The notes: generated by a model not told the origin, from the letters alone. A stretch of 16,785 nt of DNA from an uncultured Chlorobiaceae bacterium (GCA_903904495.1 CAIVCU010000353.1:1-16785), one strand, 5' to 3'. Shown: positions 6,276-14,578, counted from the stretch's first letter. Numbers and translations: made by a program.

Positions 6276-7234
6276 AAGCATTTATCCTGGCGGCGGGTTT
6301 CGGCACACGGTTGCGTCCATTAACCGACCATATACCGAAACCACTGATTCCGATTCTTAACATTCCAAGTCTTTTCTATACTTTTTTTCTGTTGAAGCAG
6401 GCCGGAATCACCGAGATTATCTGCAATATTCACCATTATGCCATTGCGATCAGGCACTTTATAGAAGCAAGCGATCTACCTGGCCTTACGATCACTTTTT
6501 CAGAAGAGCCACTGATTCTCGGCACAGGGGGTGGCTTGAAAAAATGCGAAAACCTTCTTGGAAGTGACGAATTTCTTCTGGTCAACAGCGACATTATTAC
6601 CGATATTGATTTCAGGGCACTTATAAACCACCATCACCAGTCTGGCCGGCCAGGAACCCTGACGTTGTATGAAACCCCTGAAGCTGCAACGATAGGCTAT
6701 ATCGGTGTTGAAAACGGTCTTGTCAAAGACTTCAGAAACAGCCGCAATACTGGACTTTATTCTGCGTATATCTATACAGGAACTGCCGTTCTCAACCCGA
6801 AGATTTTCGGGTTTCTGAAGGAAGAGTTTTCGGGAATTGTTGATACAGGATTTACTGGACTTATTGATAACGGCGGCCTCAGTTATTACCTGCATAAGGG
6901 ACTTTGGATGGATATAGGTTCAATGCGGAGCTACTGGCAGGCAAATCTCGATACAACCTCAGTCATATCCGGCATGTCTGACCAAATGAACCTGGCAATC
7001 GGCAGGCGTCCACATTCGATCTCTCCTGATGCTTTCATCAGTAGCACTGCTGAAGTATACGGCTCCGTAATCGGAAAAGGATGTCACATAGGAGCTGATT
7101 GTACAATCACAAATTCAGTGCTCCTTCCTGGAGTAATCGTCAAACCGGGTACTGCCATCATCAATGCGGTTGTCGATCCATACAGTACGACAGTAATGAC
7201 GCCTATGAATCAAAACAGGAACAGCACATGGTAG
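6272..7234 (+). CDS. murU: MurU-like sugar-1-phosphate nucleotidyltransferase with hexapeptide tail
   Basis: A 320-residue nucleotidyltransferase of the GT-A fold. The N-terminal signature is ILAAGFGTRLRPLT (5-18) with the KPLIPILNIP substrate loop. GTGGGLKKCENLL and VNSDIITDIDF (Asp107, metal binding) follow. Residues about 250-300 form a short left-handed beta-helix of hexapeptide repeats (ISSTAEVYGSVIGKGCHIGA, LLPGVIVKPGT). In Pseudomonas, MurU uses UTP to turn MurNAc alpha-1-phosphate into UDP-MurNAc, bypassing the MurA/MurB steps. The proteobacterial enzyme is shorter (roughly 220 residues) and lacks the hexapeptide tail, so this one resembles mannose-1-phosphate guanylyltransferases in layout. 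Its coupling to AmgK and NamZ supports a MurNAc role. It overlaps the AmgK end by 4 bases and the NamZ start by 7. Confidence 0.75.
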   Translation: MKAFILAAGFGTRLRPLTDHIPKPLIPILNIPSLFYTFFLLKQAGITEIICNIHHYAIAIRHFIEASDLPGLTITFSEEPLILGTGGGLKKCENLLGSDEFLLVNSDIITDIDFRALINHHHQSGRPGTLTLYETPEAATIGYIGVENGLVKDFRNSRNTGLYSAYIYTGTAVLNPKIFGFLKEEFSGIVDTGFTGLIDNGGLSYYLHKGLWMDIGSMRSYWQANLDTTSVISGMSDQMNLAIGRRPHSISPDAFISSTAEVYGSVIGKGCHIGADCTITNSVLLPGVIVKPGTAIINAVVDPYSTTVMTPMNQNRNSTW

Positions 7235-8391
7235 CAACAGGGCTTGACATCCTGCTCAGAAACACTGAGGGCATTCGGAACAGAAACATCGGACTCATTG
7301 TCAACCAGACCTCTGTAACTTCGGAATTGAAATACTCATGGAATATTCTGAAAGAGAACGGACTGCATATCAAAAGGATTTTTTCTCCTGAACATGGCCT
7401 TTTCGCTACCGAACAGGATCAGATTTCCGTCACATACCAACCGGAACTTGACTGTGAAGTGGTAAGCCTGTACGGCGAATCAGCAGAATCACTCCTTCCG
7501 GACAAAGCGCTGCTTGACAATCTCGATCTGATACTGTTTGATATTCAGGATGTTGGCTCGCGATACTACACCTATATCAATACACTCGCCCTGTTTATGG
7601 AAGCTGTTTCCGGAAGGGATATTGAAATTGTGGTGCTTGACCGCCCGAATCCCCTGGGAGGATCAATTATCGAAGGGCCAATGCTTGATCCTGCATTCAG
7701 CTCGTTTGTTGGTATCTTTCCCATACTGGTGCGCCACGGTATGACAGCAGGAGAGCTGGCTCATCTCTACAGGGACTTCAAGAAAATTGATATCAATCTG
7801 AGCGTTATTGCAATGGAAGGCTGGTCCCGTTCCATGCTCTTCCCGGAAACAGGTCTGCCCTGGATTCCTCCGTCCCCGAACATGCCTACATTCTCAACTG
7901 CGGAGGTTTATCCGGGTATGTGCCTGTTCGAAGGACTGAACGTTTCTGAAGGAAGAGGAACAACTACTCCCTTTCAACTTTCCGGAGCACCATTCATCAA
8001 GCCCGGTGAACTTGCAGAACACTGTGGAGGATACGGACTCCAAGGTGTTCTTTTCCGCCCGGTATGGTTCAAACCGACATTTCATAAGTTTTGCGGGGAA
8101 GTGATCGGCGGCATATGGTTGCAGGTTACCGACCACTCCCTGTTCCGTTCATTCGCAACAGGAGTTGCAATGACTGCTGCTTTGAAAGAGCTTTACCCTG
8201 AGCATTTGCAATTTCTCAAAAGTGTGTATGAATTCAACGATACCATTCCGGCTTTCGATCTTCTTGCAGGCAACAGTCATATACGCAACTTGATACTCAA
8301 TGGTTGCGATACCGGCAGCATTGTTGCGTCATGGCAAAGCGAGGAAGCAGAATTCGCTGGAATCAAGCAAGGCTTTCACCTTTACGATTAG
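7228..8391 (+). CDS. namZ: NamZ-like exo-beta-N-acetylmuramidase (DUF1343), no signal peptide
   Basis: A 387-residue DUF1343 protein. Family motifs in order: IGLIVNQTSV (21-30), IFSPEHGLFA (51-60), LFDIQDVGSRYYTYINT (103-119), VVLDRPNPLGG (135-145), VRHGMTAGEL (168-177), WIPPSPNMPT (202-211) and FEGLNVSEGRGTTTPF (224-239). The characterised member, NamZ of Bacillus subtilis, removes terminal MurNAc from the non-reducing end of peptidoglycan fragments. I start it at the ATG at 7228, inside the end of the MurU-like gene, because AGGAAC precedes it and conserved sequence begins at once (MVATGLDILL); a frame back to 7099 would be an unsupported extension. With this start there is no export signal, unlike secreted NamZ, so it probably acts in the cytoplasm on imported muropeptide sugars and feeds MurNAc to AmgK. 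Confidence 0.86.
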   Translation: MVATGLDILLRNTEGIRNRNIGLIVNQTSVTSELKYSWNILKENGLHIKRIFSPEHGLFATEQDQISVTYQPELDCEVVSLYGESAESLLPDKALLDNLDLILFDIQDVGSRYYTYINTLALFMEAVSGRDIEIVVLDRPNPLGGSIIEGPMLDPAFSSFVGIFPILVRHGMTAGELAHLYRDFKKIDINLSVIAMEGWSRSMLFPETGLPWIPPSPNMPTFSTAEVYPGMCLFEGLNVSEGRGTTTPFQLSGAPFIKPGELAEHCGGYGLQGVLFRPVWFKPTFHKFCGEVIGGIWLQVTDHSLFRSFATGVAMTAALKELYPEHLQFLKSVYEFNDTIPAFDLLAGNSHIRNLILNGCDTGSIVASWQSEEAEFAGIKQGFHLYD

Positions 8392-8475
8392 CGGACACTC
8401 TCGATGCTCCTCACAATGAAAATGAAGACTATGCCCGATATCCGTCTTATTAACCTCTTCTGAACAATACTGACA

Positions 8476-9885
8476 ATGCAGACCATCGATCTTGCCATCA
8501 TTATTCTGTTTCTTATTGGCAATACACTCTTCGGTCTATGGCATGGTAAAAGCAACAAAAATTCAAGCGACTATTTTCACGGCGGTCACAACATGCCTTG
8601 GATTGTTTCGATGCTCTCAATTGTCGCATCCGAAACCTCGGTACTGACTTTCGTCAGTGTTCCCGGTCTGGCCTATCGAGGCGACTGGACCTTCCTACAG
8701 CTTGCAATGGGATACATTATCGGCAGGATCCTTGTAAGTTTTGTGCTCTTACCCCTGTATTTCAAACATGGCGTCAACTCTATTTATGAAATCATCGGCA
8801 TCCGGTTCGGGCCTGGAATGCATAAACTGGCAGCTATTGTTTTTCTTGTCACCAGAACTCTTGGCGATGCCATAAGGTTTCTCGCTGCCGGTGTGGTTGT
8901 GCAGGTGGTAACCGGCTGGTCTCTGCCCCTTTCCATCATGATCATCGGTGTTGTCACCCTTGTCTACACCCTCTCAGGAGGCATCAAGGCAGTTATCTGG
9001 CTTGAAAGTTTTCAGTTTGCTCTTTACCTCCTCGGCGGGATTCTTTCCATAGTTTTCCTGCTCCATAACATAGACTTGACTCTTCCTGACATACTCACTT
9101 CGCTCGACAGTTCAGGAAAACTGAAAATCATCAATACTGACACGCATATCTTTACCAACCCCCTTGCATTTTTCAGTGCCTTTACCGGCGGCATACTCCT
9201 CTCCCTCTCTTCGCATGGAGTTGACTACATGATGGTACAGCGTGTGCTCGGCTGCAAAACTCTCGGATCGGCAAGAAAAGCTATGATAGGCAGTGGTTTT
9301 TTTGTGTTTTTCCAGTTTTCAGTTTTTCTTTTCGCCGGCTCTCTGATCTCTGTGTTCATGCACGGTGCTGCCATGGAAAAAGACCGCGAATTTGCCTATT
9401 TTATTGTTCACTATCTTCCGGCAGGATTGAAGGGATTATTGATTGCAGGTGTGTTATCCGCCGCGATGTCCACTCACAGTTCTGCAATCAATGCCCTGGC
9501 CTCCTCTACGGTGAATGACATCCTGGGCGGAAAGGCTTCACTCGATTTTTCAAGGCTGATCAGTTTCGGCTGGGCTATATTGCTTATTATCATCGCACTA
9601 ATGTTTGACGCCGGCAACAAGGCTATTGTTATGGTAGGCCTTGAAATTGCATCTTTCACTTACGGGGGCCTTCTGGGGCTCTTTCTGTTATCAAAAAGCA
9701 AAAGAGCCTTTCACCCTGCGAGTCTTGGTATTGGGCTGGTTGCCAGTATGGGTATAGTCTTTATCCTGAAATTTCTGGGACTTGCATGGACTTGGTATAT
9801 TACGGTCTCCGTTTTAGTTAATCTTCTGGTTACAACGGGTATCGATATGGCCTTTTTGAAAAAAAGAGTTCCTGATTCACCGTGA
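8476..9885 (+). CDS. Sodium:solute symporter (SSS family), probable cell-wall sugar importer
   Basis: A 469-residue inner-membrane protein with about 12-13 hydrophobic helices, beginning with an N-terminal helix (LAIIILFLIGNTLFGLWHG). It has SSS family features: DYFHGGHNMPWIVSMLSIVA with ASETSVLTFVSVPGLAY, a Gly-rich FGPGMHKL loop, VTLVYTLSGGIKAVIWLESF, and GLLIAGVLSAAMSTHSSAIN in the core helix region that forms Na+ and substrate sites in this fold. It follows NamZ by 84 bases with no terminator and is on the same strand as AmgK and MurU, so it is probably the importer for MurNAc or a MurNAc-containing disaccharide. That substrate is inference; SSS proteins also carry sugars, amino acids or pantothenate. 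No clear ribosome site precedes the ATG. Confidence 0.88.
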   Translation: MQTIDLAIIILFLIGNTLFGLWHGKSNKNSSDYFHGGHNMPWIVSMLSIVASETSVLTFVSVPGLAYRGDWTFLQLAMGYIIGRILVSFVLLPLYFKHGVNSIYEIIGIRFGPGMHKLAAIVFLVTRTLGDAIRFLAAGVVVQVVTGWSLPLSIMIIGVVTLVYTLSGGIKAVIWLESFQFALYLLGGILSIVFLLHNIDLTLPDILTSLDSSGKLKIINTDTHIFTNPLAFFSAFTGGILLSLSSHGVDYMMVQRVLGCKTLGSARKAMIGSGFFVFFQFSVFLFAGSLISVFMHGAAMEKDREFAYFIVHYLPAGLKGLLIAGVLSAAMSTHSSAINALASSTVNDILGGKASLDFSRLISFGWAILLIIIALMFDAGNKAIVMVGLEIASFTYGGLLGLFLLSKSKRAFHPASLGIGLVASMGIVFILKFLGLAWTWYITVSVLVNLLVTTGIDMAFLKKRVPDSP

Positions 9886-10018
9886 ACTTTTTATGCTGGA
9901 AACACGTATCTTTCTTAAATTTACTCCAAAAAGAAAGGAGTGATAGACTCTGGTAAGTTTTGAGAACTGGATGTCAATGAAAATCCGGAAATAAAAAAAT
10001 CATTATAACCTTTCCATC

Positions 10019-10378
10019 ATGAAAATTCTTGTTGTCGAAGATGACGCTGCTGTAAGAAAATTTATCACCACCCTATTGAAAAAAGAAAACTATACTGTTT
10101 TCGATGCGGACAACGGTATAAACGCCCTTTTGATTCTGAAGGAGCAAAAAGATATTACTTTGCTGATCACCGACCTCATTATGCCCGAAATGGAGGGTTT
10201 TGAAACGATTATAGAGGTAAAAAAACAATATCCATCGATAAACATTATTGCTATTTCAGGCGGAGGACAAGTCGGTCCTGAGAACTTTCTTGTACTGGCG
10301 GATGCCCTCGGAGCGCACACTACCCTTAAAAAACCATTCAGCGGCCAGGAATTGATTCGTGCAATCAAAAATCTTTAA
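10019..10378 (+). CDS. Stand-alone receiver domain (CheY-like response regulator)
   Basis: A 119-residue single-domain receiver protein. The acidic pocket (Glu7, Asp8, Asp9 in LVVEDDAAVRKFI), the phosphorylation site Asp52 in LLITDLIMPEMEG, Ser80 in IAISGGG, and Lys105-Pro106 in LKKPFSGQELIRAIKNL are all present, so it should be phosphorylatable. There is no DNA-binding or enzymatic output domain, so it would work by protein contact, as CheY and Spo0F do. No histidine kinase lies nearby, so its partner is elsewhere. It is separated from the symporter by 133 bases and converges with the SDR gene downstream. No clear Shine-Dalgarno sequence is visible before the ATG. Confidence 0.92.
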   Translation: MKILVVEDDAAVRKFITTLLKKENYTVFDADNGINALLILKEQKDITLLITDLIMPEMEGFETIIEVKKQYPSINIIAISGGGQVGPENFLVLADALGAHTTLKKPFSGQELIRAIKNL

Positions 10379-10433
10379 CCATCACGGACCAATCTCCTTG
10401 CGCTGGGATTACTCAAGCTTTCTTTACATCATT

Positions 10434-11135
10434 CTATTCAGAAAGAGAATCGTAGTATTGTTCGAGACTCCGCTGTTCTTCATCAGCCTCATTGATGACT
10501 TCAAATGTTTTGCTTTTTGCCTTTACAAGCCATAATGCCACAACAAGAAGCTCTGCGACATCAGAGCGATTGATAAACCCGCTCCACAATCTGTCGCCAG
10601 TATCTACATGAAGCTTATGCTGCAAAGGTTCCCCATCCTTTAAACCCCCGGGCCTCACAATGGTATATGATCGCCCCCCCATTGAGAATACCTTTCTCAG
10701 GTGCTCCTCGGCTTCCCATTTTTTAGACAGTACACCAGCAAAAAGATTAAGCGGATGATACCATTTGGTAACCGCCATTGAGCTTACCAGTCCAAAATGT
10801 TTTACCCCGGCCTTCGCAGCTTCATCGACAAGCCTGATCACGCCATCCCGATCAACCTCCGCCGGAGATGATTCACCTGAAACCGAACTGGAACCAAGCG
10901 CGGAAATAACGGCATCACACCCCGTTACAGCCTCTGCAATATCGGCGGCACTTTGAATCTTGCCGGTTGCAATTTCAACACTATCGCCGAACATACTCAC
11001 CGCCTTTTCCCTATCCCTTGAAAACACTCTCACCGGTATCCCGTAATGCAGAAGTCTTTTAACAACCCATTGCCCGGTTTTTCCTGTTGCCCCTGCGACA
11101 AGAACTTTTCCCTTATATCCAGCTTTGGCATCCAT
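10434..11135 (-). CDS. Atypical SDR-family NAD(P)-binding oxidoreductase
   Basis: A 233-residue Rossmann-fold protein. The dinucleotide motif is VLVAGATGKTGQWV (Gly15, Gly18, Gly21), followed by VRVFSRDREKA, which suggests NADP(H) preference because of the Arg after strand 2. CDAVISALGSSS, HFGLVSSMAVTKWY and KKWEAEEHLR follow, then YTIVRPGGLKD and INRSDVAELLVVALW. This order fits atypical (extended-like) SDRs of the NmrA/HSCARG/Ycf39 kind rather than classical SDRs, since the usual Tyr-x-x-x-Lys pair is not evident. Such proteins act as redox sensors, chaperone-like factors or reductases, and the substrate cannot be read here. It is transcribed away from the pentapeptide gene across a 150-base divergent gap. 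Confidence 0.87.
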   Translation of the reverse strand: MDAKAGYKGKVLVAGATGKTGQWVVKRLLHYGIPVRVFSRDREKAVSMFGDSVEIATGKIQSAADIAEAVTGCDAVISALGSSSVSGESSPAEVDRDGVIRLVDEAAKAGVKHFGLVSSMAVTKWYHPLNLFAGVLSKKWEAEEHLRKVFSMGGRSYTIVRPGGLKDGEPLQHKLHVDTGDRLWSGFINRSDVAELLVVALWLVKAKSKTFEVINEADEEQRSLEQYYDSLSE

Positions 11136-11285
11136 GACAAAATCATTTAGCAGATTAGAGACAACTTATTTTTTAACAACGTATTAATAGATGAACCTCT
11201 TTCGGTTGCATTAAAGTTTCTTTTTCACTGCAGTTATTTCATTACTTTTTGTCAATACACATTCTTCTCGCTCTGAAATGGGCTC

Positions 11286-12674
11286 ATGAAAACCTTTTTT
11301 AAGTTTACTCCATCAAAAAAACATATGAAACATCCTCGTCATATATTGGCTATCCTCTGTTCCTGCACGGCGCTTTTAATGACAAAACCAGCATCAGCCT
11401 TCGATCAGGAAACTCTCAATACTCTTAAAACAAGTGTTTCGGAATGGAATGCCTGGCGTCTTGCAAAACATGGGCAAAACATCGACCTGTACAAAGCACA
11501 ACTTGAAAATGCAAACCTGACTGGAGCAAACCTCAGCAGAACTATTCTTGTCAGAGCGGAACTGAGCGGATCAACTCTCAACATGGCCAACATAAAGGAA
11601 TCAAACCTCATGATGGCATCAATACAAAAAGCAAATCTGAAAAGCACCGACCTCTCCGGCGCTTATCTTGTCAAGGCAAATCTCAAGAAGTCATTCATGA
11701 AAGGGGCAAATTTTACTGACGCAAACCTTCAGGGTGCAAATCTGAGATGGACCATACTGGAAAACGCAAACTTCAGCAACTCTAACATGGCTAATACAAT
11801 ACTTTTTGAGGCTAACCTTGAAAATGCAAATCTGAAAGGGACCAACCTCGAAGGAGCTATCTTCATCGAACAGGCTAATCTTGATGGTGCCGTACTGTCA
11901 AATAATACCATCCTGCCATCTGGTGAAAAAGCCACTCTTTCCTGGAGTGCCCGGCACAATGCTAAATTTATCAATGAACCTGAAGTGCATCGCATTACCT
12001 ATGACACCCATCCACCAGTTGAGCTTGTAGAAAAGGTGAATAATACAGTCTTACCCTCTATCCGCACTTCTGCAATACCGCAGACGTCAAGCAGAAAACA
12101 GGAAGCGCTGATTTCTGAAGATGTTGCATCCTGGAACCAGATGCGCAGCAATAATCCTGCAGGAAACGTAACACTGAAAGAAGAAAAACTGGAAAATGCG
12201 CATTTGGAAGGAGTCAATCTTCAGCTGGCAGTTCTTGTCGGTTCGAGCTTTGAAGGGGCTTCTCTCGATAACGCGAATATGGCGGGAGCAGATCTGAGCA
12301 AGGCAAATTTTCATAAAGCCGACATGAAGTCGGCACAACTCCAGGGCGCAAACCTGCAGGGTGCGAACCTTGATCGTGCTTTTCTCAAAGGTGCAAACCT
12401 CAGCAGAAGCAATCTAAATAATGCTGTTCTTTACGGGGCCATACTGGCCGGTGCAAATCTGAGCGAAGCAAATCTTGAAGGAGCATCTTTGTTCGATGCT
12501 GACTTTGAAGGGGCAAATCTTGAAGGAGCTAACCTGAAAGGAGCGAACATTACAGATACCAATTTCAAGAATGCAACATTATCGCCACTTACAACTCTTC
12601 CGTCAGGAGAAAAGGCTACATCTGGGTGGGCAATCCTGAAAGAAGCCCGATTTGTAAACGAAACCCGGCAGTAA
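11286..12674 (+). CDS. Exported protein with two pentapeptide-repeat domains
   Basis: A 462-residue protein with a signal peptide (hydrophobic ILAILCSCTALLMTKPASA, likely cleavage after Ala38), so the product is periplasmic or secreted. Two large blocks of A(N/D)LXX-type pentapeptide repeats (about 69-205 and 297-430) would form right-handed quadrilateral beta-helices. Each block begins with a Trp-containing helix (VSEWNAWR; VASWNQMR) and ends with the same tail, LPSGEKAT (210-217 and 438-445), then Ser/Gly-Trp and KFIN or RFVN. The protein thus arose by internal duplication with an offset of about 228 residues. A linker (about 232-272) rich in Ser, Thr and Pro joins the halves. Function is unknown; pentapeptide proteins can mimic DNA or serve as scaffolds. 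An ATG at 11325 is a possible shorter start that keeps the signal peptide. Confidence 0.88.
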   Translation: MKTFFKFTPSKKHMKHPRHILAILCSCTALLMTKPASAFDQETLNTLKTSVSEWNAWRLAKHGQNIDLYKAQLENANLTGANLSRTILVRAELSGSTLNMANIKESNLMMASIQKANLKSTDLSGAYLVKANLKKSFMKGANFTDANLQGANLRWTILENANFSNSNMANTILFEANLENANLKGTNLEGAIFIEQANLDGAVLSNNTILPSGEKATLSWSARHNAKFINEPEVHRITYDTHPPVELVEKVNNTVLPSIRTSAIPQTSSRKQEALISEDVASWNQMRSNNPAGNVTLKEEKLENAHLEGVNLQLAVLVGSSFEGASLDNANMAGADLSKANFHKADMKSAQLQGANLQGANLDRAFLKGANLSRSNLNNAVLYGAILAGANLSEANLEGASLFDADFEGANLEGANLKGANITDTNFKNATLSPLTTLPSGEKATSGWAILKEARFVNETRQ

Positions 12675-12722
12675 CCACAAGTTGCACTTAAAATAAAAGT
12701 TTAACCCACTCATGGGCGACAA

Positions 12723-13016
12723 TCAGATGACGTCATTCACCCCGAGAAAGCGCTTGCGGTAGAGAAAATGCTGTAGAAGATGGGCTTTGGTGATATTGGG
12801 GTCACTGGCTTCAAGCCTGTGTTTTTTACCTGTCCGGGTAACTACATCAAGTGTCCCGTCATCATTGACCTGGGAAACTTTCCAAAACTTGTCTACCACA
12901 TAATGATAATCCTCACCATGTTCGAGAGGATATACCTGCTTGGCCCTGGGACCCGGACAAAAAGATCTTTTAGGCTTATGGTATACAATTTTATCACCGA
13001 CCCTGAACTGAATCAT
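12723..13016 (-). CDS. Conserved hypothetical protein, 97 residues
   Basis: A small basic protein with a conserved layout: FRVGDKIVYHKPKRS, CPGPRAKQVYP, YHYVVDKFWKVSQVNDDGTL, VVTRTGKKH, then DPNITKAHLLQHFLYRKRF. I have seen this pattern in short uncharacterised proteins of several bacterial phyla; the N-terminal part suggests a small beta-barrel (SH3-like) that might bind nucleic acid or protein, but no function is known to me. A near-perfect Shine-Dalgarno sequence, AAGGAGGT (13028-13021), precedes the ATG by 4 bases, which makes the start secure. It converges with the pentapeptide gene 48 bases away. The ArsA-like gene is upstream on the same strand, across a 123-base AT-rich gap. Confidence 0.85.
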   Translation of the reverse strand: MIQFRVGDKIVYHKPKRSFCPGPRAKQVYPLEHGEDYHYVVDKFWKVSQVNDDGTLDVVTRTGKKHRLEASDPNITKAHLLQHFLYRKRFLGVNDVI

Positions 13017-13075
13017 CTCGACCTCCTTTTCAACTGAATAACCGAACTTTAATATTGATATGACTTATTATTTAT

Positions 13076-13106
13076 AAAAAATAGATGTATAAAAAAACTA
13101 TTTTTT
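13076..13106. terminator. Possible A/T-rich hairpin after the ArsA-like gene
   Basis: AAAAAATAG (13076-13084) and CTATTTTTT (13098-13106) are a perfect 9-base inverted repeat about 34 bases beyond the ArsA-like stop. Read on the minus strand, the second arm runs into Ts, so it could end the ArsA transcript. The stem has a single G-C pair and is weak; chance in AT-rich DNA is possible. Confidence 0.3.
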
Positions 13107-13139
13107 TTATTTCGTAATAAATTATTGATTTACAGCTAG

Positions 13140-14315
13140 TTATTCAACAAACCGGATAATGAGACGATCATTGTCCATTTCGGCACCCTTTGTTTGAAGA
13201 GTTGCAAGCACTTGAGGAAGAACCATGTTGCGCCGGTGATTTCCAATAGTTATGGTCAGTTCGTCACCGCTTTTGCTGAGTGCTATATGGTCTTTAGGAA
13301 TTCCCGGCAGATAGAGCTCCAGATCAAAGCCTTCTGGTGTCTGCCGGATCTTGAATGTAGACTGATTGTAGTATACCTGAGCAGGATCCTCTTCCCCATA
13401 AAGCAGCTCCTTCAGCTTTTCAAGTGCTTCAAGTCCGCATATTTCTCGGGTATAGAGAGGAATCTCCTTAACAGGAAGCGGACTGAAATTGTCGATAATT
13501 TGCTGCCGGTAAATTATCTGGTTCTCTTTCCAGTACCTGAAATACGGATCATGCACTTCTGATGGAATAATTCTGTTTGAGATTACCAGATCCACAGAAA
13601 TATTATATAAGCCAAGATAGGCATAAGCACGAAGAGACTCCTTGATCACCATCTTTTCAGGATTGGTCACCAGACGTACCGAAGTGACGGTATGGTCGAT
13701 AAGAATTTTACCAAGTTCGTTTATGTGTTCATAAAATTCGAATGGAACATCCATCATCTCCCTGTCAGGAAGAGAAAAACCTGCAAGAGGACGGAAAATC
13801 GGTTCAACAAGCGGCCTGAGATAGAGTGCAACATTTTCCAGTGGTTTGTACAGGCGACGCATGTACCAGCCTGCTACCTCAGGAATGCTCAGCAGTCTTA
13901 ACGCAGTACCCGTTGGAGCAGAATCAATGATCAGAACATCATATTGCCCCTCCTTGTGATGGCGAAACACCCTGACAAGACCAAAAATTTCATCCATTCC
14001 CGGTAGAATGGCAAGTTCCTCGGCCTGCACACCATCAACCCCTCTTGCCTTTAATACTTCGGTAATGTATCGCTTGACCGTTCCCCAGTTCTCTTCAAGT
14101 TCCTGAAGCACATCAAGCTCAGCACCCCAAAGATTGTCGCAAATTTTTTTCGGATTGTGACCAAGCTCGATGTCGAAACTGTCAGCAAGTGAATGAGCAG
14201 GATCAGTGCTCAGTACAAGGGTTTTATAACCCAGTTCCGCACAACGTAACCCAGTCGCTGCTGCCATTGATGTCTTGCCGACGCCGCCTTTACCCGTCAT
14301 GAGAATAAGCCGCAT
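13140..14315 (-). CDS. ArsA/Get3-like ATPase with C-terminal HSP20-like domain
   Basis: A 391-residue P-loop ATPase of the ArsA/Get3 (SIMIBI) class. It has the deviant Walker A GKGGVGKTS (8-16), switch I STDPAHSLADSFD, and the Walker B/switch II region DVLIIDSAPTGTALRLL. The single ATPase domain lacks a Get3-type CxxC zinc motif. The last 75 or so residues (FKIRQTPEGFDLELYLPGIP to the end) form a small beta domain like alpha-crystallin/HSP20, known as an ArsA-associated module. Such proteins are common in green sulfur bacteria and cyanobacteria, and the role is not settled; client-protein handling is likelier than arsenite transport, as no ars genes are nearby. I start at the ATG at 14315, preceded by GAGGAG and followed at once by the P-loop strand; the frame extending to 14408 is unsupported. 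Confidence 0.9.
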   Translation of the reverse strand: MRLILMTGKGGVGKTSMAAATGLRCAELGYKTLVLSTDPAHSLADSFDIELGHNPKKICDNLWGAELDVLQELEENWGTVKRYITEVLKARGVDGVQAEELAILPGMDEIFGLVRVFRHHKEGQYDVLIIDSAPTGTALRLLSIPEVAGWYMRRLYKPLENVALYLRPLVEPIFRPLAGFSLPDREMMDVPFEFYEHINELGKILIDHTVTSVRLVTNPEKMVIKESLRAYAYLGLYNISVDLVISNRIIPSEVHDPYFRYWKENQIIYRQQIIDNFSPLPVKEIPLYTREICGLEALEKLKELLYGEEDPAQVYYNQSTFKIRQTPEGFDLELYLPGIPKDHIALSKSGDELTITIGNHRRNMVLPQVLATLQTKGAEMDNDRLIIRFVE

Positions 14316-14578
14316 ACAAACTCCTCTCGTGTTTGTTTGAGATGAAGATATTCTTAAGCTATAACCCGCAACAGGAAAAATTAGTTTTACTGGACGTATC
14401 CTGCGCAAAGGGAGTTATCCTGGATTCCGCAGAGAACATTTGATGTGTTTGACCGAACAATAGAAAAGGGGGAACTGCTGCCTTGTATAAAATGCTGTAT
14501 AGAAGCAGAGATACACGACACATCCCTGAGAGAAGAACAGGAGGCAAAATTAGTAATCAATACTATCAACGACAATCG

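Noticed and set aside
7099..7227. 43-codon N-terminal extension of the NamZ gene
   Set aside because: It is antisense-free but fully inside the MurU-like gene in another frame, with unlikely composition and no ribosome site.
8414..8463. Short frame (MLLTMKMKT...) between the NamZ and symporter genes as a leader peptide
   Set aside because: Very short, low-complexity start, not overlapping the symporter start and without regulatory hairpins.
9921..9943. Inverted repeat TTACTCC/GGAGTGA after the symporter gene as a terminator
   Set aside because: The stem is 7 pairs with one G-U, the loop is 9 bases, and no T run follows on either strand.
10391..10410. Hairpin AATCTC/GGGATT between the convergent receiver and SDR genes
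   Set aside because: Six weak pairs and no proper T run, so not distinguishable from chance.
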